From Acidobacteriaceae bacterium (GTDB lineage Bacteria > Acidobacteriota > Terriglobia > Terriglobales > Acidobacteriaceae): a stretch of 64,000 bases of DNA. How positions within the stretch are numbered: the stretch's first letter is position 1; the number at the start of each line of letters is the position of its first letter. The notes under the pieces are model-generated. The model worked only from the letters and a program-made list of their open reading frames with translations. It was not told where the DNA came from and did no database searches. Both the position numbers and the translations under genes were made by a program. This document shows, in pieces, positions 42,816-51,812 of this stretch. Where the stretch lies: the NCBI GenBank assembly GCA_030041435.1, contig JASHNW010000004.1:98379-162378 (forward strand), read 5' to 3'.

Positions 42816-45800
42816 GTGAGTTGCGCTCCAGCCCCGTGCTCGTCCGCCAGGCGCACATGCGCAGTTGTGCAGCGTGGAGAGGGCGGGCGCAAGGTGAGGG
42901 TGCAGGGCGTGGGCCGGCGTACCAGCGTCATCGCCATACTCGCGATGGGCGCCGTTCTCGCCGGGGCGCCGGGTTGCGGCGAGCCGGCACAGGGTCAGGA
43001 CGCAACCCATGCCGCAGGCCGCCAGGTTCCGGCAGGAAGCGATCAGCAGCGGCGGGCAGTCCTTTTCGTCGAGCGGCGTGGGATCGGTCCCGCGAGCCCC
43101 TCGCGTCCAGGCCGGGCCGATCCAGCTCTGGCCCTGATGCGCGCTCGCGCGCAGCGCGCAGCCCCGCCGCGGGCGGATGCTCAGCCTCCCGGCACGACGT
43201 GGCAACCGGTGGGCCCAGGCCAGGTGAACACCGCAGCCTGGAACCTGGTGACGGGCCGCGTGACCAGCATCGCGGCCGACCCCTCCGACACCACGGGCAA
43301 CACGGTCTATCTGGGAACCACCGGCGGAGGCGTGTGGAAATCCACGAACGCGGCGGGCGCGGCTTCTTCCGCAACTTTTGCGCCGCTCACCGACGATCTG
43401 AGCGCATTTTCATCGGCGCTGCTCACTTCGCTCAGCGTTGGCGCGGTGTCTGTGCAGCCCGGCGGCACGGGGGTGATTCTCGCCGGGACCGGCGATCCCA
43501 ATGACGCAACCGACTCCTGGTACGGTGCGGGGCTGCTGCGCTCCACCGACGGCGGCAACACGTGGAGCCTGATCTACGAGACGGTTCCGCAGTTCGGCCT
43601 CAATTACACCTTTCTGGGTCACGCGTTCGCGGGATTTGCGTGGAGCAGCACGACTGCGAACTTTGTGGTCGCCGCTGTCACGCAGTCCGAATATGGCGCC
43701 ACGCTGGGAATGACGAATCCGCAGAGCATTCTCGGGCTGTATTACTCGACCGACGCCGGCGCCACCTGGCAGCTGGCGACCATCGAGGACGGCTCGGCCG
43801 TCATCCAGTCGCCGCAGACCCCCATCTACCTGGGCAATGCAGCCACTTCGGTGGTGTGGAATCCCGTCCGCCAGCGCTTCTACGCGGCCATTCGCTACCA
43901 CGGCTATTACGAGTCGCTGGACGGCATGACGTGGACCCGCCTGGTGAACCAGCCCGGCGTGAACCTGACGACGGCGATGTGCCCGGCGAACCAGTTCAGC
44001 GTGGGCTCGCCAGGCTGCCCCATGTTTCGCGGGGTCGTCGCCGCGCAGCCGGTGAGCGGCGACTTGTTCGCGCTCACCGTGGACGAGAACAACCTCGACC
44101 AGGGGCTGTGGCGCGATGCCTGCAATTTGACCTCCGGCGCCTGCGCTTCCCCCACCGTCCAGTTCGCAACGCAAATTCCCGATGGGCCGCTGGACTCCGT
44201 CGCCGGCGACGGGACGATTCCACAGGGAGGCTATAACCTCGCGCTCGCCGCCGTTCCTTCGCAGCAGGACACACTGGTGTTTGCCGGCACCACCGACCTG
44301 TGGCGATGCAGCCTCGCGAACGGCTGCGTGTGGCGCAACACGACAAACACCCAGACCTGTGACGCGGCTCAGGTCGCGCCGGCGCAGCACGCCATCGAGG
44401 CCACCTTCGGCGCAGGCGGTCTGCTGTATTTCGGGAACGATGGCGGCCTGTGGCGCTCCACCGATGCCGTCAACCAGCAACAGCCGCCGTGTTCGGCTGA
44501 CGACGCCACGCACTTTCAGAATCTCAATGGCGGACTCGGCTCGCTGGCTGAAGTGGAAAGCTTCAGCGAGGACCCGAATAACGCATCCACCTGGCTGGCG
44601 GCGCTGGGCGATCTGGGCTCGGCTGCTCCGTCCGCATCTGCCGGTGCGTGGAACCAGGTGCTGAACGGCGAGGGCAATGTCGTAGCCATCGATCCGAACA
44701 ATCCGGATAACTGGTATGCCACGTCGGAATTCGGCGTCGGCATCAACGATTGCCCGGACGGAACCTCCTGCGACATTGCGGGGTTCGGCAGCGCAGCGAT
44801 CGGCGAGGCTCAGGTGGACGATGACCTGCAGCTGATTCCAGCTCCCTGGATCCTCGACCCGCTGGATACGTCCAACCTGATTCTTGGCACCTGTCGCGTA
44901 TGGCGGGGCCCCGCGAACGGCGCGGGCTGGAGCCAGAACAACCTGCTGAGCGACATGCTCGACGGCGACTCCGGACCCTTTTGCAACGGGAACGCCGAGA
45001 TTCGTTCCCTGGCTGCAGGCGTGAACACGACGGCCGGTCCCGGGGGCGAGCAAGTGTATGCGGGCATGGCAGGCTCGGTGGATGGCGGCGGCCTGATTCC
45101 CGGACATGTGCTCACGGCTGCCGTGAACAGCGCGTCGCAGGCCGCCACGACTACGTGGACCGATCTCTACGCCTCGCCGGTCACGAACGATACAGCAGCG
45201 CAGTTCAACCCCGGCGGCTTCGACATCTCCAGCATCTACGTCGATCCGCACGACGCCACCGGCCAGACGGTTTACGTCACCGTGCAGGGGTACGTGAACT
45301 TACCAGCCGCAGAGCCACTCGTCTATCGCTCCACGGACGGCGGAGCGCAGTGGGTGGATATCACGTCGAACCTGCCGCAGGCTCCGGCCAACAGCGTTGT
45401 GGTCGATCCCAACAACGCCAACATTGTCTACGTGGCCACCGATACCGGCGTTTATTACACGCAACAGGCGGAAAACTGCGGCGTCAATTTCACCATCTGC
45501 TGGAATCTCTTCGGCAACGGGTTGCCCAACGCACCGGTGATGAGCCTGATGACGTACAACGAGGGCGCGACCCAGGTGCTGCGCGCCGCCACGTACGGCC
45601 GCGGCATCTGGCAGGTGAACTTGGCGACCGCGGGCATTGCCCCCACCACCGCGAATGTCTCGCCATCCTCGGTTGGCTTCCCGGCGCAGACTGTCCAAAC
45701 CGCCAGCGCCGCACAAACGGTCACCGTGACGAACGCGGGAAGGCTTAACCTGAACGTCTCGACGCTCGCCATCACCGGAGACTTCAGCGAAACCGACGAC

Positions 45801-47402
45801 TGCGCCGGCCAGTCGATCGCGCTTGCCGCGAGTTGCCAAATCCAGGTCACCTTCGACCCGTCCACAACCGGTACGCGCCAGGGGACGATGACCATTTACG
45901 CCAATGTCGCCGGCGGGCAGCTGACGGTTGCGCTTTCTGGAACCGGCACGGCTCCGGGCGACGTGGTGCTGACGCCTGCATCGCTGAGCTTTGCGGCGAC
46001 CACCGTCGGGGCGACAAGCGCCTCGCAAAGCATCACGGTGGCCAACACCGGAGGCGAACCCATTGCGCTGACCTCAGAAGCGGTGAGCGGCGACTTCGCC
46101 ATAACGGCCAACACCTGCGGGAGCTCGCTGGCATCGCAGACCGCGTGCGAGATTGCCATCGACTTCAAGCCGACCGCGTCCGGATCGCGCAGCGGAACCC
46201 TGACGGTGGTGGATGCGCTGGGCACGCTGAGCGCGCAACTCTCCGGGACGGGGCAAGCCGCTGCGACCGATGCGCTGGCTCCTGCCTCGCTGACGTTTGC
46301 CGCGCAGCAAATCGGAACTACCAGCGCCGCGCAACCAGTGACGCTGACCAACAGCGGAGATGAGACGCTTACCGGGATCGCGGTTTCCGTTTCCGGGGAC
46401 TTTACGGCTCTGAATAACTGCGGTGCGCTGCTGCAGGGGCACGCCAGTTGCTCGATTCTGGTGGCCTACACGCCGACGGTCATCGGAGCCGAGTCGGGCA
46501 CGCTGCAGGTGAGCGACGAGTTCCAGACGCGCAGCGTGCCGGTGAGCGGGACGGGCCTGGCGCCGCCGGGAATCTCAGCCACGCCGGTCTCCATCGACTT
46601 TGGAGGCCTGGGCCCCGGCGCCACCAGCAGCACGCAGACGGTCACGGTGACGAACAGCGGAGGCTATGCACTGAGCGAAGTGACTGCGGTACTTTCTCAG
46701 GGATTCGCGATGGCTGCGAATACCTGCGGCGTTACGCTTGCTGTCGGGTCATCGTGCCAGATCGGTCTCACCTTTACGCCGGCGGCGGCGGGCGCGGTGA
46801 CAGGCACGCTGACCGTTTCCGCAGCGAACCTCACGAAATCTCTGGTGGTCACTCTCTCCGGGGCAGGCGAGGATTTCACGATTGCCGTCAGCGGATCGTC
46901 TTCGGCGGTCGTCACCAGCGGCCAAACGGCGACGTTCGCCCTGCAGCTGGCCGGGTTATCCGGGTCGTCGGGCACGGCGGAGCTGGCCTGCAGTGGCCTG
47001 CCCGCCAATGCCACCTGCACGGTCAACCCCGGCAGCGTCGCCATCAGCGGCGCGAATACTTCCAGTGCGGCGGTGGCGATTGCCACCGGCGTCTCTGCTG
47101 CGGCGGCAGCCGTGCGACCCGCGACGCCGTGGAAGCTGGCCCTTCCTGTCTTCGCCCTGCTCGCGCCTCTGCCCTGGATCGGGCTGCGCAGCAGAAAGCT
47201 CCGCGGCCTGGCGGTGCTGGTGCTCGCCGCAGTTCTGCTGGTTGCGAGCGGCTGCGGGGTCGTGGCCAGTTCGGGTTCAGGTGGCGGCGGCGGGTCAGGC
47301 GGAAATCAGAATGCTACTCCGCCGGGAACTTACGTCATCACGCTGAAGGCGACGATGGCGGGCATTGCGCACAGCACGGCGGTCAACCTGACGGTGCAGT
47401 GA
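42816..47402 (+). CDS. Giant propeller plus choice-of-anchor Ig-repeat surface protein
   Basis: A 1,528-residue exported protein. A GTG at 42816 (AAAGGAAA upstream) or 42894 could start it; the second gives a tidier signal (TSVIAILAMGAVLAG). Residues about 120-940 are a VPS10/BNR-like propeller (LYYSTDAGATW; VYRSTDGGAQW; ATYGRGIWQVNL). Four choice-of-anchor-D/HYDIN-like Ig repeats follow (about 942-1350), each with a pattern like TVTNSG...C..SC.I.V.F.P...G...GTL.V. Then comes a Ser/Gly/Ala-rich Ig-like domain, two hydrophobic segments (about 1440-1475) ending VASGCG, a Gly/Ser linker and a final beta hairpin. Related to the two VPS10 proteins upstream. The ligand is unknown; the architecture suggests a cell-surface adhesin or polymer binder. 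Confidence 0.85.
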   Translation: MSCAPAPCSSARRTCAVVQRGEGGRKVRVQGVGRRTSVIAILAMGAVLAGAPGCGEPAQGQDATHAAGRQVPAGSDQQRRAVLFVERRGIGPASPSRPGRADPALALMRARAQRAAPPRADAQPPGTTWQPVGPGQVNTAAWNLVTGRVTSIAADPSDTTGNTVYLGTTGGGVWKSTNAAGAASSATFAPLTDDLSAFSSALLTSLSVGAVSVQPGGTGVILAGTGDPNDATDSWYGAGLLRSTDGGNTWSLIYETVPQFGLNYTFLGHAFAGFAWSSTTANFVVAAVTQSEYGATLGMTNPQSILGLYYSTDAGATWQLATIEDGSAVIQSPQTPIYLGNAATSVVWNPVRQRFYAAIRYHGYYESLDGMTWTRLVNQPGVNLTTAMCPANQFSVGSPGCPMFRGVVAAQPVSGDLFALTVDENNLDQGLWRDACNLTSGACASPTVQFATQIPDGPLDSVAGDGTIPQGGYNLALAAVPSQQDTLVFAGTTDLWRCSLANGCVWRNTTNTQTCDAAQVAPAQHAIEATFGAGGLLYFGNDGGLWRSTDAVNQQQPPCSADDATHFQNLNGGLGSLAEVESFSEDPNNASTWLAALGDLGSAAPSASAGAWNQVLNGEGNVVAIDPNNPDNWYATSEFGVGINDCPDGTSCDIAGFGSAAIGEAQVDDDLQLIPAPWILDPLDTSNLILGTCRVWRGPANGAGWSQNNLLSDMLDGDSGPFCNGNAEIRSLAAGVNTTAGPGGEQVYAGMAGSVDGGGLIPGHVLTAAVNSASQAATTTWTDLYASPVTNDTAAQFNPGGFDISSIYVDPHDATGQTVYVTVQGYVNLPAAEPLVYRSTDGGAQWVDITSNLPQAPANSVVVDPNNANIVYVATDTGVYYTQQAENCGVNFTICWNLFGNGLPNAPVMSLMTYNEGATQVLRAATYGRGIWQVNLATAGIAPTTANVSPSSVGFPAQTVQTASAAQTVTVTNAGRLNLNVSTLAITGDFSETDDCAGQSIALAASCQIQVTFDPSTTGTRQGTMTIYANVAGGQLTVALSGTGTAPGDVVLTPASLSFAATTVGATSASQSITVANTGGEPIALTSEAVSGDFAITANTCGSSLASQTACEIAIDFKPTASGSRSGTLTVVDALGTLSAQLSGTGQAAATDALAPASLTFAAQQIGTTSAAQPVTLTNSGDETLTGIAVSVSGDFTALNNCGALLQGHASCSILVAYTPTVIGAESGTLQVSDEFQTRSVPVSGTGLAPPGISATPVSIDFGGLGPGATSSTQTVTVTNSGGYALSEVTAVLSQGFAMAANTCGVTLAVGSSCQIGLTFTPAAAGAVTGTLTVSAANLTKSLVVTLSGAGEDFTIAVSGSSSAVVTSGQTATFALQLAGLSGSSGTAELACSGLPANATCTVNPGSVAISGANTSSAAVAIATGVSAAAAAVRPATPWKLALPVFALLAPLPWIGLRSRKLRGLAVLVLAAVLLVASGCGVVASSGSGGGGGSGGNQNATPPGTYVITLKATMAGIAHSTAVNLTVQ

Positions 47403-47455
47403 ACCTTCGCGCCGGCACATGGGAGAGCGACGCTGTGAGTGCCGGTGCGTTTGAC

Positions 47456-47671
47456 TTAATGAAGACACAATGCGGCATAGACGATTGCGATGACGGCGAT
47501 CAGCACGGCGACTTCAATCAGCAGCGCCCACATCCATCCGCGGATGCATCCGCCATTCGCCCGGCCCGCAAATACGTTGTCCGGGGAAGGCTCCGCCGCG
47601 GGGTCGAGGGCCGGCGCCGGAGGCACAAAACGGCGGGACAGAGTTGAAACACCAGTTTCCAAAGCAGTCAA
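47456..47671 (-). CDS. Small tail-anchored membrane protein, unknown function
   Basis: A 71-residue protein not recognised as a named family. The TTG at 47671 has GGAGGA seven bases upstream (47684-47679), which strongly supports translation. The first 45 residues are polar and Pro/Ala-rich (RRFVPPAPALDPAAEP); the last 25 form one hydrophobic helix (WALLIEVAVLIAVIAIVYAAL) ending with a short tail, so the protein is probably anchored by its C-terminus. It lies downstream of rpoD on the same strand, separated by the rpoD terminator. Confidence 0.65.
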   Translation of the reverse strand: MTALETGVSTLSRRFVPPAPALDPAAEPSPDNVFAGRANGGCIRGWMWALLIEVAVLIAVIAIVYAALCLH

Positions 47672-47813
47672 AAGAGGATCCTCCGCTGGGGGACCGGGAC
47701 CTCAAAGAATTGCAACAATGAGTGTTACTTTTGCATTCTAAGGTAATAACCGACAAGCACACTTTTGTGTTATGTGACTGAAGGAACCAGTCTTCGCTGT
47801 GCGCAGAATCAGA

Positions 47814-47841
47814 AAAGCCGCTCCGTTGCAGGAGCGGCTTT
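47814..47841 (-). terminator. Rho-independent terminator of rpoD
   Basis: AAAGCCGCTCC (47814-47824) and GGAGCGGCTTT (47831-47841) form a perfect 11-bp stem with a 6-base loop. Read on the minus strand, it is followed by a T-rich run (TTTTCTGATTCT). It begins 23 bases after the rpoD stop. Confidence 0.9.
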
Positions 47842-47863
47842 CGACCGTGTGGCAGGCTGTGAA

Positions 47864-49552
47864 TTACTCGTGCGCGGTGTCGACAAAGGCCCGCAGCTTG
47901 CGCGACCGGGAGGGATGACGCAGCTTGCGCAGCGCCTTGGCTTCGATCTGCCGGATGCGCTCGCGCGTGACCTGGAAGCTCTGGCCCACTTCTTCGAGGG
48001 TGTGCTCCGATCCGTCTTCGAGGCCGAAACGCATCTTGACCACGCGTTCCTCGCGCGGAGTGAGCGTGCGCAGCACCTGGGAGGTGTACTCCTTCAGGTT
48101 CACGCTGATGACGGCGTCGGACGGCGACACTGCCTGGCGATCTTCGATGAAGTCGCCGAGGTGCGAGTCTTCCTCTTCGCCGATGGGCGTTTCCAGCGAG
48201 ATGGGCTCCTGGGCGATCTTGAGCACCTTGCGCACCTTCGCCACCGGAATATCCATCCGCTTGGCGATCTCTTCCGAGGTCGGCTCGCGGCCCAGCTCCT
48301 GCACCAGCTGCCGCGAGGTGCGGATGAGCTTGTTAATGGTCTCGATCATGTGCACCGGGATGCGGATCGTCCTCGCCTGATCGGCGATGGCGCGCGTAAT
48401 CGCCTGGCGGATCCACCACGTGGCGTAGGTCGAGAATTTGTAACCGCGGCGGTACTCAAATTTGTCCACCGCCTTCATCAGGCCGATGTTGCCCTCCTGA
48501 ATCAGGTCGAGGAACTGCAGGCCGCGATTGGTGTACTTCTTGGCGATGGAGACGACCAGGCGCAGGTTGGCTTCGATGAGCTCGCGCTTGGCCTGCTCGG
48601 CGTCCATATCGCCCTGGATCATCTCGCGCTGCGTGCGCTTCAGCTCGGCGATGGAGACGCCCGCTTCTTCCTCGAGCTTCTCGAGGTCGGTTTTGCAGTT
48701 CTTCTGCTGGCGCCGGTATTCCTTCTTCAGCTCCTCGCTGCGGCTCTGCTCCCATTTGGTGTCGAGGGAGCGAATTTGCCGCTCCAGGGTGCGCATGGCC
48801 TCCACGGTCTTGTTGACCTTTTCGAGCAGGCGCTTGCGCTCGCCGTTCGTGTACTTGAGCTCGCGCACGATGCGCGACACCAGCACCTTTTCGCGCGCGA
48901 TGGCCCAGCGCGTGCGGCGATGGTCGCGCGGCTTGGCCTTCTGGTTGATGGTGGCCAGCTTTTCTTCCAGCTGCTGCGCCTTCTTCTGGTGCTTCACCAG
49001 GGTGTCGATGCGCGCTACGGTGGCGCGGACCCTGGCCTGCACCACTTCCTCGGTCAGCTCCTCGTCGTCGAAGATGACGACTTCCTTGATGTTGCGCACC
49101 CCGCGCTTCAGGTCTTCGCCGAGCGCGACAATTTCGCGGATGACCACCGGCGAGCGGGAAATGGCTTTGAGCACGCGCAGCTGGCCGCGCTCGATGCGGC
49201 GCGCAATCTCCACTTCGCCTTCGCGCGTCAGCAGCGGCACGGTGCCCATCTCGCGCAGATACATCCGCACCGGATCGTTGGTTTTTTCGAGCGTGCCCGG
49301 GGTCAGGTCGAGCTCGACGTCTTCGCCCTCTTCCGGTTCGAACTCGTCGCGTTCCCCGCCGATTTTGGGGCCGCCTTCGAGAATGTCGATGCCCTGCGTC
49401 CCGATCGTGGTGATCAGGTCGTCAAGATCGTCGGGCGAATTCATGTCTCCCGGCAGAAGGTCGTTGACCTCGTTGTAGGTCAGGTATCCCTTCTCCTTGC
49501 CGGCGTCGATCAGCTTCTGAATGTCCTGTTCGTATTTGTCGTCAATTGGCAA
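47864..49552 (-). CDS. rpoD: RNA polymerase primary sigma factor (sigma-70)
   Basis: About 562 residues from a TTG at 49552, preceded by GGGGGAG eight bases upstream; the frame continues upstream to another TTG at 49633. Region 1.1 is present ([20 protein letters not shown]), region 1.2 ([20 protein letters not shown]), a charged non-conserved insert (about 165-300), regions 2.1-2.4 ([40 protein letters not shown]), region 3 and the region 4 helix-turn-helix ([20 protein letters not shown]). All are typical of the housekeeping factor that directs RNA polymerase to -35/-10 promoters. It diverges from dnaG, with which it is often co-linear in other bacteria. Confidence 0.97.
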   Translation of the reverse strand: MPIDDKYEQDIQKLIDAGKEKGYLTYNEVNDLLPGDMNSPDDLDDLITTIGTQGIDILEGGPKIGGERDEFEPEEGEDVELDLTPGTLEKTNDPVRMYLREMGTVPLLTREGEVEIARRIERGQLRVLKAISRSPVVIREIVALGEDLKRGVRNIKEVVIFDDEELTEEVVQARVRATVARIDTLVKHQKKAQQLEEKLATINQKAKPRDHRRTRWAIAREKVLVSRIVRELKYTNGERKRLLEKVNKTVEAMRTLERQIRSLDTKWEQSRSEELKKEYRRQQKNCKTDLEKLEEEAGVSIAELKRTQREMIQGDMDAEQAKRELIEANLRLVVSIAKKYTNRGLQFLDLIQEGNIGLMKAVDKFEYRRGYKFSTYATWWIRQAITRAIADQARTIRIPVHMIETINKLIRTSRQLVQELGREPTSEEIAKRMDIPVAKVRKVLKIAQEPISLETPIGEEEDSHLGDFIEDRQAVSPSDAVISVNLKEYTSQVLRTLTPREERVVKMRFGLEDGSEHTLEEVGQSFQVTRERIRQIEAKALRKLRHPSRSRKLRAFVDTAHE

Positions 49553-49893
49553 GCGGATGGCTCCCCCGCAATGAATTTTCGGATCTGTCTGCCTGGATTG
49601 GACGAGGTGCGGTTGGGGCCATAATAGGCGCAATGCCGGGTCGGCTCAGGGGCCGCCGGATTTAGGCGCATGTCTGCCCAGGAAGTTCAGAATACCATGA
49701 AAACAGCCTAACTCCGGCAATTTCTGCCATTTCGGGGCTGTTTTCGCCTGAGCCTCCCGGGTCCTTTGGGACAAATCCTCAGAGCTTTAGATGTGGAAAA
49801 CTCAAAATCGTTTCATTTTCGGCCCGCGCAACCTGGTCCCAGGGTGAATCGTGGCCGGCCCAGCCCCGCGGCTGTACCCTGTTACCGGAACCC
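49553..49893. promoter_or_regulatory. rpoD-dnaG divergent intergenic region with inverted repeat
   Basis: This 341-bp gap must carry promoters for both essential genes. It contains GAAAACAGCC (49699-49708) and GGCTGTTTTC (49736-49745), a perfect 10-bp inverted repeat with a 27-base spacer, near the middle. No strong sigma-70 consensus was seen on either strand. The repeat could be a regulator site or an RNA hairpin in the rpoD leader. Confidence 0.5.
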
Positions 49894-51666
49894 ATGGACA
49901 CGGACTTCGCGCGGCGCGTAAAAGAGCAAGCCGACATCGTCAAGATCGTTGGGGAGTATGTGCGGCTGCGCAAGGCGGGCGCCCAGAACTACAGCGGGCT
50001 GTGCCCTTTCCACAAAGAGAAAACGCCGTCGTTCAGCGTGCACGCCGGCCGCCAGTTCTACCACTGCTTCGGCTGCGGGCAATCCGGAGACGTGTTTTCG
50101 TTCGTCCAGAAGGTGGAGAACATCGGGTTTCCCGAGGCCATCCGAGTGGTCGCGCAAAAATGCGGCATCCCGTTGCCCAGGCGGGACTTCGCCTCGCCGG
50201 AGGAGGCGGCGGAGCATCGCCAGCGGGGCAAGCTGCTGGAGCTGCAGGAGGCGGCTACGGCTTGGTTTGAGGAGCAATTGCGCTCGCCTGAGGGCGCGGC
50301 GGCCCGCGAATATCTGACCGGTCGCGGGCTGGGTGCGGAGGGGATTGCGAAGTTCCGCATCGGCTATGCGCCGGAGGACTTTCACTCTCTGCGCAGGAAG
50401 CTCGAACCGCTCGCCGACCAGGAGTCGCTGCGGCTCTCCGGTTTGTTTTCGTGGAAAGAGCAGGAGGACGGGAGCCCAGGGCCGATGTACGCACGCTTCC
50501 GCAAGCGGGTGATGTTCCCCATCGCGAACGAGGGCGGGCGCGTGATCGCATTTACGGCGCGCACGCTCGAAAGCGGCGAGAAAGCCGGGCCGAAGTACCT
50601 GAACTCGCCGGAGACGCCGCTCTACTCCAAAGGGCAGGTGCTGTTCAATCTCGACAAGGCGCGGCAGGCGATCCGCAACGACGGCGGGGCGGTGCTGGTG
50701 GAAGGGCAGATGGACTGCATCTCGGTCTATCTGGCCGGCATTCCGAACGTGATTGCGACCAGCGGCACGGCGTTCACGGAATTCCAGACGCGGCTGCTGC
50801 GGCGCCACGCCACAAAGGTTATCGTCAATTTCGATCCGGATACGGCCGGGGGCAACGCCGCGGAGAAATCGATCGCCCTGCTGACCGAAGAGGGCTTCGA
50901 CGTGCAGGTGCTGACGCTGGAAGGCGGGCTCGACCCCGACCGCTACGTTCGCGAGCGTGGAGCGCGGGCCTACGCAGAAGCGCTGCGTGGCGCGCCGACG
51001 TATCAGTCGTGGCTGATCGAGCGCGCGCGGCTGCTGTTTCCGGGGCGCGATCCCAAAGCGAAGACGGAGGCGCTGAACTTTCTGCTGCCGCACATCCGGC
51101 GCATCCCCAGCCGCATCGCGCGCGACGCCTTCGCCAACGACGCGGCCCAGGCGCTGGGGGTCGACTCCGCTTTGGTTCGCGCGGAGCTGAAGGAGGCCGC
51201 GGCAAGACGCCGCGATTCGATCGCCCGGCACGACCAGCGTCTCAACCACGCCGAGCAGGTTCTGCTGCTGGCGTTCTCATCGCCACGCTCGGGCGAAGCG
51301 TACCTGGTGGCCGAGGGCGCGTGGCAGCAGCACGAGCGCGAATTCGCCACGCTGCGCTCCGATCTGCGGGAGATTGTGGAACTGCTGCGCGTCCGGCCTG
51401 ACGGCGCCGACGCGCTCAGCGCCCTCGCCACCGAGGAGCAGCGCCAGGTGCTGGCCGGCATCTTCGTCTCCATCCACGACGCCGAGCCGGAACCGGAGCA
51501 GGTGGACGCCGCCATTTTGGCCATCCGCTGCACCGGGCTCGAGCAGGAGCAGCGGCGGCTGCGCGCCGCCATCGACCAGGCCGAGCGGGCTGGCAGCATG
51601 GATGAGGTGCTGCGCCTGACCCGCGAAAACCAGGACGTGACACGGCGGCTGCGAGAGATTGACTGA
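49894..51666 (+). CDS. dnaG: DNA primase
   Basis: A 590-residue replicative primase that lays RNA primers at the fork. The N-terminal CHC2 zinc ribbon is intact (GLCPFHKEKTPSFSV, YHCFGCGQSGDVFSF). The catalytic core follows (FRIGYAPEDFHSLRRKL), and the Toprim domain carries VLVEGQMDCISVYLAG with the catalytic Glu and the metal Asp pair in NFDPDTAGG. The C-terminal 150 residues are helical and should bind the DnaB helicase. The start at 49894 matches the usual primase N-terminus (DFARRVKEQADIVKIVGEYV). It diverges from rpoD. A segment bounded by direct repeats begins 24 bp after its stop. Confidence 0.97.
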   Translation: MDTDFARRVKEQADIVKIVGEYVRLRKAGAQNYSGLCPFHKEKTPSFSVHAGRQFYHCFGCGQSGDVFSFVQKVENIGFPEAIRVVAQKCGIPLPRRDFASPEEAAEHRQRGKLLELQEAATAWFEEQLRSPEGAAAREYLTGRGLGAEGIAKFRIGYAPEDFHSLRRKLEPLADQESLRLSGLFSWKEQEDGSPGPMYARFRKRVMFPIANEGGRVIAFTARTLESGEKAGPKYLNSPETPLYSKGQVLFNLDKARQAIRNDGGAVLVEGQMDCISVYLAGIPNVIATSGTAFTEFQTRLLRRHATKVIVNFDPDTAGGNAAEKSIALLTEEGFDVQVLTLEGGLDPDRYVRERGARAYAEALRGAPTYQSWLIERARLLFPGRDPKAKTEALNFLLPHIRRIPSRIARDAFANDAAQALGVDSALVRAELKEAAARRRDSIARHDQRLNHAEQVLLLAFSSPRSGEAYLVAEGAWQQHEREFATLRSDLREIVELLRVRPDGADALSALATEEQRQVLAGIFVSIHDAEPEPEQVDAAILAIRCTGLEQEQRRLRAAIDQAERAGSMDEVLRLTRENQDVTRRLREID

Positions 51667-51689
51667 AATCGCGCCAGTTTCGCGGCAAG

Positions 51690-51709
51690 GGCAAGATCAT
51701 ACTTGACGC
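51690..51709 (+). repeat. Left 20-bp direct repeat of the post-dnaG insert
   Basis: GGCAAGATCATACTTGACGC; it matches the right copy at 52664-52683 in 18 of 20 positions, same orientation. Together they bound a segment holding one gene. Confidence 0.75.
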
Positions 51710-51812
51710 ACATGTTTCGTCGAGCGTGCGCTGGTCCAAGCTCGGACGGCGATGGAAAGCTACGTTTCGATTCAGTTCTTTACCCTCGTCGCGCCGAGGG
51801 GGAGAATGACGC

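Noticed and set aside
42449..43504. Open frames on both strands around the start of the giant propeller protein
   Set aside because: Composition is Arg/Ala/Pro-rich and unlike neighbouring proteins; they overlap the well-supported 42816 frame.
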